This document shows positions 18,331-33,300 of a stretch of 64,000 nucleotides of DNA, piece after piece. Numbering within the stretch: position 1 is the first letter of the stretch; each line of letters begins with the position of its first letter. Source of the DNA: Crossaster papposus (taxonomy: Eukaryota > Echinodermata > Asteroidea > Velatida > Solasteridae); contig JBAIAA010000441.1 in assembly GCA_037893245.1 (NCBI GenBank), forward strand, positions 248,001 to 312,000, given 5' to 3'. The notes under the pieces were generated by a model, which had not been told where the DNA came from, searched no databases, and saw only the letters and a list, made by a program, of their open reading frames with translations. Made by a program: the position numbers and the translations under genes.

Positions 18331-21300
18331 GTATGAAATATGTGACCTGCTCCCACAAAAACAGACATAAGTGGTTTTTTTTGTTATTGTAAGATATTGT
18401 TATTTCCATTTAGTACCAAAACCACTTTTATACCATACATACTTCCAATTTTATGAGGATTTTTTTTTGATGTATTTGGGAGATAAATTACCACTTTTAG
18501 GACACAGTTTGTCTCAATACATGCATGATTTTTGTACTTTCTCATCATAAAGTTGATTTTGTTTAACCTAACTGAGGGTTAAAGTATACGGTACATATTA
18601 AAAAATTAAAAAATAACGAAAAACTAAAATCGATGTCCGCCAGATTTTTCACCCCATTTCAACTTTAATGAGCTGTATCTCGAAATAGCCTGTGCGACTT
18701 ATGTCGGGTTTCATAGGAACGGGTCACATATTTATATATACCCTACTTATATTGCTGTTTCTAATACCCACATAACAAAGCATGCAGCCCCGTGCTAAAG
18801 ACGGACAAAAGTATTACAGAAAGCTATAAATTCTTGGCCAGGTGTTAATTTTATTTAGTCTTCCGACAGTATCACTTATCCAAGTACAACCCGTTCCCAT
18901 AAAACATACAGCCATAATTATTTCTAGCAATTTTTTCGGCGCATGAAAAACGTGTTTTTGTTGTTTTTGTTGTCTTTTATTTTTGTCTTGTTTTCTTTCA
19001 GTTTTAGCTCCCTTGGTCCACACCCAAATAATCACCATGGGCTTGTTACCAGTCGCTACTGTACAAGGCCAATCGGCAACTCTCACCTGTACCTTCTCAT
19101 TTGATAGTTCTGGTACCTTCGACAATCTCGAATGGAGTCAGAGAGGCACTCTTGTAGCTGACTTTCTCGGCGGATCCCAGACACCAACCTACTTTAATAC
19201 ATTTTCTCCACCTGGATATATACATTTTTTCCACCTAGATATGTCGCATCCAGAGATGACTCAATGAGTACTCTCACCATAAAAACTACTCCATTCTCAG
19301 TTGATGATGGTGAATATAGCTGCGGGGTGGAATACACAATAGTTAGGGGATTTGCTGCACGCACGATAACCACTCAACTGATGGTGTATGGTGAGTTTGT
19401 TGTAAAAATAATCTGTTCATGTATGTTTTTTTCTCTTCTAATTACATAGATGTACACGTATGCATTTGTTTGTGTATACTTATACAATGCATTTTTTCCT
19501 ACAAGTCTAAGCATTACAGCAAATTCCTCCATGACTTTTAAATTAATTCAGTAGTGAGTTCAGTCAGTGATATAGTTTCTTTCCAGACAACGTAATCAGA
19601 CAACATAGAGTCGACTTAAAATACGGAAGGGATTTTTATCTTGGATGTTTGTGAATTAGAACTTGAGCGATAAAGGTAAATATAATAAGTTTAACCATTT
19701 TTTTTTACTCCTTGCAAAATCTTTGACAACTACTCGCGAGTAATTTCTTTGCGAGTACTCGAGTGGGAAAAATCACTACTCGCCCAGCACTAATCATGAT
19801 GCACTGTTTCTGAGAACAAGGTATAATGGAAATTGTATTCATGATACATCCCCATTCTAAGGAATCTAGGGAGATGGGGATTAAACTTTGCCACATGTAC
19901 ATGCAATATGTTTATTGATGAATGGCAGGTCTTTTGAACTGCATGGTAAAACACCTGTTGTCAAAACATCCCAAATTTGGGCACCATTAGAGTTGATTGA
20001 TTTTCAAAAAATGAGCTAATTATCAATTAACCCCGAGCTCTTGTAGACACACTATTTATTCAGTGGTGCCAAAAAAGCGGGCATGCCGACATTCCGGACG
20101 TCTAGTCTAAGTGGCATACATTGTGCTTGCATGAAATTCTAAAACAATTTTATTTTCCACTTTAAATGTAAAAAATGTAAATGTGCTTACAAAAATGAAC
20201 ATACATGTACACTATAAGTCATCTACTTCTAAAAAAACTTCAACACAAATGTATTGTAGTTGCAGACTTGTTCTATAATTGCTGTCCAAATTAATAGTTA
20301 TCTATATTTATGTAAATCCTGCTGAAGAATTCATTGAATTATTATTTTTATTTAGTGCTTCCATCGAGCATCACCCTGTCCGACTCGACTGGTGGCACAG
20401 CGTATGTTGTTGAAGGTGTGAATCATCAGTTCACCTGTCAGGTACCAGACATCAACCCAGGGGCATCATTTACTTGGTCTATAGATGGCGGAGGACTAAC
20501 AGTGGGTAACAGCGTGAATATTACTGGTCCTAATAACCTAATAACCAGTATCAGTTTTGCCACTTTGTCACCAGCATGGATCCACCATGGAAAGATGTTA
20601 CAATGTCAGGCGTCTAATAAAGATGGTGATGATGGGATAAGCATCAGTGTTACAGTGGATGTCAAAGGTGGGTAGTTTATATGTCTGTTATCCTGAAATA
20701 TATAGTGAAGTTAACCAATGTAAGTCCTATTGCATTTAAAGATCTTTGGTACTTTGAGCAGAAAGATCATAAAATCTATGGTCACTCAGTGATCAGTCAG
20801 ATTTTGCTAAAAAAATCATTGTTTATCAATTTCGGGTACATTTTTTTTTTAATTCAGGGATCATTAAAGGGTTCTAGAAATGTGGTTTTTATTATTTTAA
20901 ATGAAATATTATAACTAATTGAGTGATGTTCAGTTTATAAAAGTTTTATTTTTTGGTAATTAATATGAGAAAAAATAAAATAAAGTGCTTTGGGGGACCG
21001 GCCCCGCCCCTAGAATGGTAGCTTATTAACATGTACAATTTGCATAATTGTCGCAACCAGCGTGCCCCTTCATGCATGCATCATGTGCCACGCGTATCGA
21101 TGCAAAATCATTCAGTCGATGGTTGACTCAATTTATTGTCAAAGGAATTGTCAAGTGGAATATCTTCTTCAGATGTAGGACCTGATGATACTGCGGATAT
21201 TTCGTCCGATTCTGTGGAATATGCGCTCCCCGGCCCCGAACTGTGGTCTTCACTCGCCATGTCTGAACAAAATCTGCTGCGTGTGTACCCGCGTGCATGG

Positions 21301-24300
21301 CATCTCTTTTTTGGGTGTTGCCGAATGTTCGTCACTAACAGCGCCACCATTTGTCAGTGTTTGAACATGTTAATTAGGGGGCCAATTACATTTACGGTGA
21401 TTAACCCCAATTAATGTCATTTTATACTATTTTATCAGCCCTGGTCTTGTTACTTTATACACAACAAGGCACAATTTTAATTATTAAACAGCAATTCTCC
21501 TTGAAAGGTCTGCGTAGAACCTTTAATGAAACACTATAAAACCCAAATTCACTTGATGCCTTCGGCTTGGTGCAGTAACAGCGGCCATCCTCTAACCTTT
21601 TCCCACTGACTTTTCTCCCTCAAATTAGGTTTCGATTTACTTCATTTTCTGCCTGTATTTATTCAGCTGCCGCAGAAGTTTTGAATGTGCTGTGAAAGAC
21701 TGGTATATTTACAGTTCTTTGTTTCTTTCTTATTTGCACACACAGCTCCACCCAAGACCTCGTCCATGTCAATATATGATTCCAATGGAGTGTTCACACC
21801 AGGGAGTTTAATCAATGTAAACCAAGGTGAATCACATATCTTCACATGTCAGGCTCAGTCTAGACCTGCAGCTACGTTGCAATGGGATATCGGTTCTACT
21901 AATTACCAGCAGAGTGTGATCGGACCAACCAATCCAGGCCCAGGCAATGGTTTGGTTTATACGACAAAACTCTGGACATTCACTCCAAGACGAGACAATC
22001 ACAGACAGGAGGTGAAATGCATGGCAAGCACTACGGAGTCACAGTCACCGTACCCAGAAGTCATGATTTCACTCGTTGTTACTGGTATGTAACTTTGAGT
22101 TCTAGTTTACTTGCAGCCAGCATGTACATGTATATAGTTTTGCAGTTTGCATTTGATGTAATCTAAGGCATAACCAAGGGACTAAAACAAATCAGAAAAT
22201 ATTTGGCAAGGGAAATTGAAAAACATCTGGTCTACCACTACACTGACTTGCTAAAAATGCTTGGCACATTTTAACATTGAATTCCCAATGACCAAAGGGC
22301 TGTTACTACATGTATATCCCCTGATTCGGTCCAAGGTCTTATAAGTGGCTTGCCCCGAATCGCGGGAAGTAACAGTTTTTTGGGGGGAAGGTTGTTTGGT
22401 GAGACAGCAACGACAGCAATGACAGCATGAATACAATTTGACATACCTGTATAGTATGATTTGCCAAGAAAATGTGTATTGTCTCAGTTGATGCATGTAA
22501 CTAGAAGCAGTTTGGCCTAATTGATTTCTGTCAGGTCCCCCTGATACACCTGTCATCACTGGCAGTACCTCTATAACAGAGGGTATATCGACTACACTGA
22601 CGTGCACAGCAGTCATGGGTTACCCTAGAGACTGGACTCTGATTTGGTCTGATCATCATGGAGGCTCACCTGCACTAACTATTATTCGGTCAGCATCAGC
22701 TGATCGCTATAGCTTCACTAGCACACTTGACTACGTACCAAGGAGACAGGATAATGGAGACACCATCACGTGTAGAGCAAACAGAGCTCCGTGGATCACA
22801 GAGCCAGTGACATCTCTGGGCCCGATAGATGTCAAGTGTAAGTTATAAATGATGAATTGACAAATTAAAAAAACTAAAATAAGGGAAACTTTGAATTTCC
22901 CGACATGAAGTTTAAGGTATAATGTGCATTAATTTAGTTCCGGTTCCATGTACTTTCATGTAGTACTAACTTGTCTGTACTTATTAAAAAATTAACCATC
23001 TTGAATTCTCACATCAGTTTTGTTGACACTTAATATTACCGGTATTCTCTCCTCGTTTCTTGATGAGAACGTCTTGTTTCCAGATAAAGCTATTATGGTG
23101 ATACATGTTTTACATGTTTCTTTCCAGTTTGTTCAGGAACACCCAGTGTGATGCAGACCTCAGCTACAGCAGACAATACAGCGTCCCTGACCTGTATCTC
23201 AGACACCAGTAACCCAGCTACCACTATAAGCTGGTACAAAGATGATGTAGGGGTAACCACACCCACTGATCAACCTAACGGGTCTGGAGATTATGGAGGC
23301 AGAGTGACTACAGTCATCTACACAACAGGTGTCTTAGACAAGACTAACAATGGAGATATGTACAAATGCTGTGCCACCAATCCAACCGTGTCGTCCTGCG
23401 CTGCCGATTTATGTGAAATGCATACGCTGAATGTCAAATGTAAGTTTGGCTTTATTCTACAGGTTATATGTGCCTGTACTAATGGCAAACTAGAACTCAG
23501 TATAGCACATACCTCTGCCCCAACTGCAAAAAAAACACCACTATCTCCCAAAGTTAACAAATTCATTATCGCTGGTATTGGCGCGTTCCGAAGCTATTAG
23601 CCTATGTAAAATCCAGACTCCCATTGTTAATGGGAATGTGAACAACAAAGACAGAGTACAATGAGGCTACAATGTCAGTGCACTGCCAATCACACAGGCC
23701 CGTACGCAGGATTTTTTATGGGGGGTGCGATTTTTGTTGTTGACATTATCGCCTAAGCCAAGTCCATTTTTGTATGCCAATACCGTTATTTCTACATCAA
23801 AATACCATTATTTCCCCCGGAAATTGTAGACCTTTTGGTAATTTGGGGGGTGCGTACGTACCCGTCGCACCCCCCCCCCCCCCTCCCCTGCGTACGGGCC
23901 TGCGGTGTGGCTTATTGACGGCACCGCACAATGCCGCAGTGTGAACTATAGAGTGTTCATTTGGTTGGCACAGTGATACAGTACTGTTTGTTTACTTGAT
24001 AATGGACAGCAATTGTGTTTAATATCATTGTATTGGTAACGACGAGTTATTGTGTTGGTAACGATGAGTTATTGTGTTCGTAACTGTGAGTTATTGTGCT
24101 GGTTAATGATGAGTTTGTGTCCAACAAGCCATTACTGGCTAGTATTGTCGTGCAGGAACAATAGGAATACGTCACGCCTGGAATTTACTGCTAATTATCA
24201 TATTGTGTTATTTAACAATGTTGGTTGGAAACAGTTGATAAATTTACTTTAGCTGCATCATGAGTTTGAACCAAATAATTACCTGTAGATGTATGTCAAA

Positions 24301-27300
24301 GTTAGCAAATCTAAATATTCAATGTGTATTTCTTGGTTATTGCTCTCTACAGATAAACCTGAATTTGACCCATTGAGTAAATCCCCAGAATCTCCTATCA
24401 CTGAAGGCAGTGATGTACAGGTACTTCTTAGTTGCACTGTGGATGCTAATCCGTTGCCTAGTGACATCACTTGGGAGAAGCAAAGACCTGGTACCACACT
24501 AGAGCCAGCACCAGGCTCGTCAGTCTACAATGATCGTACCAGTACATTGACTCTGAGTAATGTCAGGAGGGGGGAGGCTGGGTACTACACATGCAGAGCA
24601 AATAACGGTGTACCTACAACTGATGCTAGCAGTGATGTGATCTCCGAACCAGTGACACTTATTGTGCATTGTAAGTTTGTCATTAGTTTTACATACGGTC
24701 CATCCTAAGAGTTTCATTTCAGATGCTTCATATCCTTTTCTTTACCAAAAACAAACTAATCTGTGCTTCAGATACATGTACACAGATAAACTGCCCTGAG
24801 AGGAACAACAGATGATAACTTGTGATTTTTGATATTTTCATCCGACTTGCAAAGTACAGTTGCTTATGGGTTGATGCAATTTCTTTCTCCCTATACAGAT
24901 GAGGTAAACATCATTAATAAGGCTATGGATGAGCAAGGCGGTAAAGAAGGCCAAAGTGCCGACTTGACCTGCGTTGCAGAAGGCAATCCTAAGCCAGTCA
25001 TGAGGTGGTATAATCCAAACAATACCATGATTGTCAACAATGGTATGGACGAAGGAAAGTTCCTTATAACCAGTGAGACTACCGGTGGAGATGGTGTGTT
25101 TACTTTTGTGGTCACTAGCACTTTGACCATCAACAACATTGATTCTGATGTGGACTTTGGGACGTATACCTGCATCAGCTCAAATGGAATCGGTCAGGAA
25201 GACTCACTGAAAATCAATCTCACTGGAACAAGTAAGTAGACATTCGAAGGGAAAACAAACCTCTTCGTAAAGGTTTATCTAGATTTCGGGTCCAATTCTT
25301 CTTTACCATTTCTCTGGTAAAAAAAGAAGCAGAAAAGTATAGAGCTAATTTGGACCCGTATTCCAAGTCTGTCGGAGCCTGAATTTTTTGTTGTTGGTTT
25401 TTTTTCTTCTCTTTCTCTCCATAATTCCGTTACTCATCACAGACAAACCGAATTATTCTAATGTCGTTTTGGGGGTGCAGATGTTTCACTTTTGTTCAAC
25501 ATATGACCATCCTGTCCCAACGATTATGTTAAACAAATCTAAATGTTGGAATAGCCTTTCACTTGGATCACACAATGGATTTTTAACATGTACAATGTAG
25601 GACGACCAGACCCACCTACTGCAGTTGAGATAATTGAGCGGACAGCATCGTCTCTGACTGTGAGGTGGACTGCAGGCCTTTATGATGGCGGTGAGCAGCA
25701 GTCATTCAGTGTCAGTTACCTCAAGACATCAGACGACTCAGTGGTCTTCACTGAAGAGACAAGAGAGAAGACAACATCCACAGCATCGGGTCTGGAGGCC
25801 TACACGCAGTATGAGATCAGGGTGTATGCTAAGAATGCTGTCGGGGAAAACAGAGATTACACCAGCACAAAGGGATATACACGACGTAAGTATAAAATAG
25901 TTTGTTAACCAGTTCGCGCCGGGATTATTTTTACATCGCCGAGCCGACGGGCGGGATTATTTTTAACGAAACTCGATCCGAAGCGTGTTCAGGCCGATAG
26001 TGCTGGGTAGCACACCCACGCATTTCCGGCCTTGCGCGCTGCTGACATACATTTCCGAACTTGAACTTGGCGTATTTATTCGTCATCCGTTTTGAATTTG
26101 GGGAAATTTTTGCGTTTATATACGTCATCCGGCGCGAACTGGTTAATGTGTGTCTTGTAAAAACATTTCAGATAAATTTCCCTGACTAAAAATGAACAGT
26201 TTAAAATTGTGAAAGACGAAAGTAAAAACAAAATTCAAAGATTAAGCTTGAAGGTTAAATAAAAACCCAAACCTTAATTCCCAAACCTAAAATACACACC
26301 CCAAAACACTGACCCCAACCTCTCCCCAAAAAACGTTTACCTCATAACAACCATGACCTATAAACAGAACCAAACTAACAAACCTCAACACCCAAACCGC
26401 TTATACGCCCCATATCTCTTATACCCCATACCTCATAACCTCATAACCTCATAACCTCATAACCTCATAACCTCATAACCTCATAACCTCATAACCTCAA
26501 AACCTCAAAACCTCAAAACCTCAAAACCTCAAAACCTCAAAACCTCATAACCTCATAACCTCATAACCTCATAACCTCAAAACACTCAAAACACTCAAAA
26601 CCTCAAAACCTCAAAACCTCAAAACCTCAAAACCTCAAAATCAAATCTGAAGCACAAGTTCCAAACCTTTTTATTTATTTACAACCATCTTTATTGAGGG
26701 TAACCCATCCAGCAGAAGCTGATCATTTGGGGCCCTCAGTTGAGAGAAGACAATGAGAAGAAGGTACAGTTTTAGAGGTGGGAGGAAAACCCCCAAAACC
26801 TTAATACCCCAAAGTCAATAAACCTGGGCCAAACCCAAACCATACATCCTCATCTTCAAAATCCAACACCTCATAAACCCCCAAATCACAAAACCCAAAT
26901 ACAATTATCCCCACACACAAACTATTGCATAAACAACAAAATATCAAAATTTAGAAAACGTGGGATACTTACAAGGACCTGATTTGCATATTTAATTACC
27001 GTGTTAATTAGAGCACTAATGGACTTTAATCCAACCACTACGCAAAATTGCATAATTTAAGAGGTTTTCAAGCCAATATGATCTTGCCTTAAAAATGGGA
27101 ATATGTAGGGGAGGACTTGGGATTTCCAAAATTACGCACATTATCAAAATTGACCACCCCTTCATATTTTGACTTTGAAAGGTTTCGTGGTGACAGGTCA
27201 CATATGACGGCCTTAATAGGAATCCTGGCTTTTTGTCACACTGCACCATTAATGATTAAACACCACCCTCTGTGTTCACTGTACTTGTGCCCCTGTGTAT

Positions 27301-30300
27301 AAACCTTGTATGATGATGCCCCTCTCCGTTGCATCTGATGAATAGATGTACTACGAAAGCTTATGCACACTTTTACAAGTAGTTAGTCTCTGAGAAGTGC
27401 TACCTTACTTTTATATTCTCTATTTCACCAGACTGACACAGCTGCCCACCATTTTTTGCCTGAATAATGTATATTTATTTTTTATTTTTCTTGTAGCTAA
27501 ACCTCCAGACCCAGACTCAGGTGCGTTAAATTTGAACATCTACATGTACATCTACATGTACATATATACATAAACACATAGAAATTTCACGAAGATTTAA
27601 CATGTTGTATCTATATAGGATTTTTTTAAATCCCTGGCTAATTCGTCAACATTTTAGGCTTAAGGCGCTTAGGCTCCAACTGCGGGTACTCGAGCCACAT
27701 TCTGGAGCCAATTTCATAGAGCTGCTTAAGCATACAAATTGCTTAAGCACAAAACATTCTTGCTTATCAAAACCAGCTTTACCAGCGGCAACTCCATGTG
27801 ATGTATATTATTTGTGATTAGTATTTAGCTGTTGTTAGCTTAGCATAACGGTCACATGGAATTTTAACTTCTAACCTGATTTACTAAGCAAGGGTTTTTG
27901 TGCTTCTAACCTGATTTACTAAGCAAGGGTTTTTGTGCTTAAGCAAAATTTTGTGCTTAAGCAGCTCTATGAAATTGGCCCCGTGCTTGTTGTGCTTCAG
28001 TAACATTCAATCCGTGGTTATATAAATCTAAAAGTTTTAGTATTTCCATTTGCTTCTTTTTTTTATTTGCTTTTCTGTTAATTTGGAAGTCGAAGCCGAA
28101 GACAAGGCAAATAGTTTTTGAAAACCTTTGTGATTCGTTAGCAACAGCTGGCCAAGTGAGGGCAGTAGAACCGTGGTGTCTTTTTTATTCTTATCCAAGA
28201 ATTGAAGAGTTGGATTTTTTTATTATTTATTCACGAGCCCTTTTTGAATATCCAATTATCAGGGATTACTGTCGAGTTCAACAAGGCAGATGGAACTGTG
28301 AAAGTTGGAGGATTGAACGGGGATGGATGCATCCAGCTTGAAGTCCAATACCAAGGCAACACTACCTGGTTTGAGTGTGGAAAGTGTATTGTGTCTGAGA
28401 CGGTGATGCTCTCTGACCATTGCCCGACGCCACGAAAGCGAAGAAGACGAGCTGTAGGAGACATTGAAGACGTCCGAGCCAAGCTTTGCATTGATGGTGT
28501 GTGCAGTCAACCAGCGGATGTCAAAGAAGGTAGCAATTTACATTGCCAATTTGTATTCATAACAAATTATTTTTTGTCATAAAAACATATATATGTGGTA
28601 CGATTTGTGTCGATTCGGTAACTCATAATCCATCCTAAACAATTGAGTGCCGTGGTCTGGCCACGGTCAGAGGTCAGGTCTGGTCAGAGCGTTGAATTAT
28701 GTGGTTAATTCTAAAGGTTATGGGTTCGAGCCCAGCCTGGTGTTATGGCGCATGTGCCTGGTGCGCCCTTGGGTGAGGCACTTCTTATACTCATTTCTTC
28801 TTTCCACACAGTAAATGGGTACCCGAGAGGGCAGATTTGAGGCTGATTTTAGCTGCTTTATGCCTAAATGGCAGCATCGAGTTGTATACTTGATCATTGG
28901 CCCAATTTAAGATATGCAAATAGCCGTACAAAATGTTGAGGTTTCCATAGGTTTGTGCACAAACATGGATGCGCCCAGCTCGCATCACTTTGTACATCAA
29001 GCCTGCTCTCTAGTAATTTAATATATCTCTAAGTTTAAGATACATTTGTTTGTTTTGCATTGAAAGCTAAATCTGCTCAGCCTGTTGGGGCCAATGTAGG
29101 TGTCATTATTGGTGCCATCGTTGGCATTGTCGGGCTTATTGTCATCGTCGTTGCCATTGCATACTATGCGAAGAGGAGGTATAGAAATCATAGAAAAGGT
29201 AAGATTGAGAAATGTAAAGCCTGTTTTTTTCTAGAACATTACCGTATATCATTTTGGCTGTATTTTGATTTCTTCCGAAATGTCAGTGAACTCAAATATA
29301 CGAGATGACCGTATACTAATTGCAACAGAAATAATTTCAACTGTTGTATAGTCTCATAAATATGTCCTCTTTATAACAAGACTCAAGAATTCCATGTGGT
29401 GGAAAGTATTGAGAAATACAGAAATTGGTGATGCCACAATTTCCCATTGCCACCCATGTAAAAAAAATGTATCTATGTTTTTTGCATGTAGTGCAGGAGC
29501 CAGGGGTCATTTATATAACAATAATTGAACCTAACAAACGTGATTGAACCTAACAGACGTGATTGAACCTAACAGACGTGATTGAACCTAGCAGACGTGA
29601 TTGAACCTAGCAGACGTGATTGAACCTAGCAGACGTGATTGAACCTAACGGACGTGATTGAACCTAGCAGACGTACGTGATTGAACCTAGCAGACGTACG
29701 TGATTGAACCTAGCAGACGTACGTGATTGAACCTAGCAGACGTACGTGATTGAACCTAGCAGACGTACGTGATTGAACCTAACAAACGTGATTGAACCTA
29801 ACAAACGTGATTGAACCTAACAAACAATGATTGAACCTAACAGACACGATTGAACCTAACAGACACGATTGAACCTAACAGACGCGATTGAACCTAACAG
29901 ACGCGATTGAACCCAACAGACGCGATTGAACCCAACAGACGCGATTGAACCCAACAGACGCGATTGAACCCAACAGACGTGATTGAACCCAACAGACGTG
30001 ATTGAACCCAACAGACGTGATTGAACCCAACAGACGCGATTGAACCCAACAAATGCGATTGAACCCAACAAACATGATTGAACCTAACAAAGATGATTGA
30101 ACCCAACAAAGATGATTGAACCTAACAGACATGATTGAACCCAACAGACATGATTGAACCCAACAGACATGATTGAACCCAACAGACATGATTGAACCTA
30201 ACAGACATGATTGAACCTAACACACATGATTGAACCTAACAGACGCGATTGAACCTAACAGACGCGATTGAACCTAACAAACATGATGGAACCTAACAGA

Positions 30301-33300
30301 CAATGATTGAACCTAACAGACGTGATTGAACCTAGCAAACATGATTGAACCCAACACACGCGATTGAACCCAACAGACGCGATTGAACCTAACACACATG
30401 ATTGAACCTAACACACATGATTGAACCTAACAAACATGATTGAACCTAACACACGTGATTGAACCCAACAGACGCGATTGAACCTAACACACATGATTGA
30501 ACCTAACACACATGATTGAACCTAACACACGTGATTGAACCCAACAGACGCGATTGAACCTAACACACATGATTGAACCTAACACACATGATTGAACCTA
30601 ACACACATGATTGAACCTAACACACGCGATTGAACCCAACACACGCGATTGAACCCAACAGACGCGATTGAACCCAACTGACGCGATTGAACCCAACTGA
30701 CGCGATTGAACCCAACAGGCGCGATTGAACCCAACAGGCGCGATTGAACCCAACAGGCGCGATTGAACCCAACAGGCGCGATTGAACCCAACAGGCGCGA
30801 TTGAACCCAACAGGCGCGATTGAACCCAACAGGCGCGATTGAACCCAACAGGCGCGATTGAACCCAACAGGCGCGATTGAACCCAACAGGCGCGATTGAA
30901 CCCAACAGGCGCGATTGAACCCAACAGGCGCGATTGAACCCAACAGGCGCGATTGAACCCAACAGGCGCGATTGAACCCAACAGGCGCGATTGAACCCAA
31001 CAGGCGCGATTGAACCCAACAGGCGCGATTGAACCCAACAGACGCGATTGAACCCAACGGACGCGATTGAACCCAACGGACGCGATTGAACCCAACAGGC
31101 GCGATTGAACCCAACAGGCGCGATTGAACCCAACAGGCGCGATTGAACCCAACAGGCGCGATTGAACCCAACAGGCGCGATTGAACCCAACAGGCGCGAT
31201 TGAACCCAACAGGCGCGATTGAACCCAACAGGCGCGATTGAACCCAACAGGCGCGATTGAACCCAACAGGCGCGATTGAACCCAACAGGCGCGATTGAAC
31301 CCAACAGGCGCGATTGAACCCAACAGGCGCGATTGAACCCAACAGGCGCGATTGAACCCAACAGGCGCGATTGAACCCAACAGGCGCGATTGAACCCAAC
31401 AGGCGCGATTGAACCCAACAGGCGCGATTGAACCCAACAGGCGCGATTGAACCCAACAGGCGCGATTGAACCCAACAGGCGCGATTGAACCCAACAGGCG
31501 CGATTGAACCCAACAGGCGCGATTGAACCCAACAGGCGCGATTGAACCCAACAGGCGCGATTGAACCCAACAGGCGCGATTGAACCCAACAGGCGCGATT
31601 GAACCCAACAGGCGCGATTGAACCCAACAGGCGCGATTGAACCCAACAGGCGCGATTGAACCCAACAGGCGCGATTGAACCCAACAGGCGCGATTGAACC
31701 CAACAGGCGCGATTGAACCCAACAGGCGCGATTGAACCCAACAGGCGCGATTGAACCCAACAGGCGCGATTGAACCCAACAGGCGCGATTGAACCCAACA
31801 GGCGCGATTGAACCCAACAGGCGCGATTGAACCCAACAGGCGCGATTGAACCCAACAGGCGCGATTGAACCCAACAGGCGCGATTGAACCCAACAGGCGC
31901 GATTGAACCCAACAGGCGCGATTGAACCCAACAGGCGCGATTGAACCCAACAGACGCGATTGAACCCAACAGACGCGATTGAACCCAACAGACGAGACCA
32001 GCCCTCCGAGACCCGAGACTTTGTTGGGATCAGACCGATCTCTCTAAAAAAGATCTCGAGACCTCCATCTCGGACTGGCACCTCATTCCCTGTAATGAAA
32101 ATTGTTGTGATTTTAATTGTTTTGCAGACGGGAGTGAATCCTTGGGTATGAGCATGTAAGTCAATTTACTCCTTTTCGTTCAGCTGTTATAATGACATTG
32201 TCATTTTTGTATCAGTGATTGCATTCATTTGGATAACATTTAAAGCGACTACATGTATTTTTCATTTTGTTGGTCGTTATATGCAAGTCAGCCATATATA
32301 TTTCCGTTTGCAGAAAAAACATCTCGCCCGCACCATTAGATACACAATCACCTTACCAAGATATAACAGGTACGATCAACGTTTCAATTAAGTTATATGG
32401 TATAAGTGCATTAGGGTTCATGGCTTACAAAAATGAAAAGACTTGGGTGAAAAGACAACAAAAGATTGAGAAACTTAAAAGGATTGACCATCATAAACTA
32501 TATGTATCCACTAAACAAAAAGTGTTTATACACATTTATTTTTGTACAATAATGATTAACATATATTAGTTTTGTATGTTTTCCCACAAACATACCAGAC
32601 TTTAGGCGAATTTATAGCAGTTATTTATTGCATTTACGATACAGAAATCGACGTCATTTCTCAGCCAGCACACCATGAACAAGAAAGTGCGGCTTATGGT
32701 AACGTCTCCATTGCACACAAGGCCTTCCCACGTGATCAGCTGAAGATTATCAAAGAGCTTGGACATGGCGCCTTTGGTCAGGTGTTTCTAGCTGAAACCT
32801 TGGGGATGACACAGGGGTCAAAGGTCACACTGGTTGCTGTCAAGACGCTCAAAGGTTAGTGGTGGTACATGTAGCTTGTCTAGGAGCTTGGACATGGCGC
32901 CGTTGGTCAGATAAAACACATAAAAATATATATTTTAAACACATAGAAATATGACATAAGTGAATATCATGACACCGGATTATAATGTCGAAGAAACAGG
33001 AGTAAAATATATTGCTTAGAGCTGGGTTTACTGTTTTCTATGGGATTCATAAAATGCAGATAAAGACAAGAAACACTATTACCATGTCAATAGTCGGCTG
33101 TTTATGTGGTTTTTTTTAGCTCTATATTATAACAAACATAGAATTAAAACAATCTACTGAATGTTATGCAGAGGGAGCCAGTCAGAATGACAAAGCCGAC
33201 TTGATGAGGGAGCTAGACCTGATGAAGAAGTTACCTGACCATTGTAATCTAGTCAGGCTCCTAGGGTTCTGCGTCAAAGAAGGTATAAGCCATAGAGCTA

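Noticed and set aside
21136-21414. Plus-strand 92-residue frame
   Set aside because: Shadow of the minus-strand acidic frame inside the TTAA element; no supporting motif.
28720-28740. Possible tRNA genes at GGTTCGAGCC-type B-boxes
   Set aside because: Only the promoter-like half is tRNA-like; the cloverleaf cannot close and the bodies are shared between copies, so these are SINEs.
30579-32081. Minus-strand open frames of 450-500 residues repeating [19 protein letters not shown]
   Set aside because: They are the 19-bp minisatellite read in three frames; 19 codons cover three units and no unit holds a stop. The same applies to 63114-63991 and 29856-30189.
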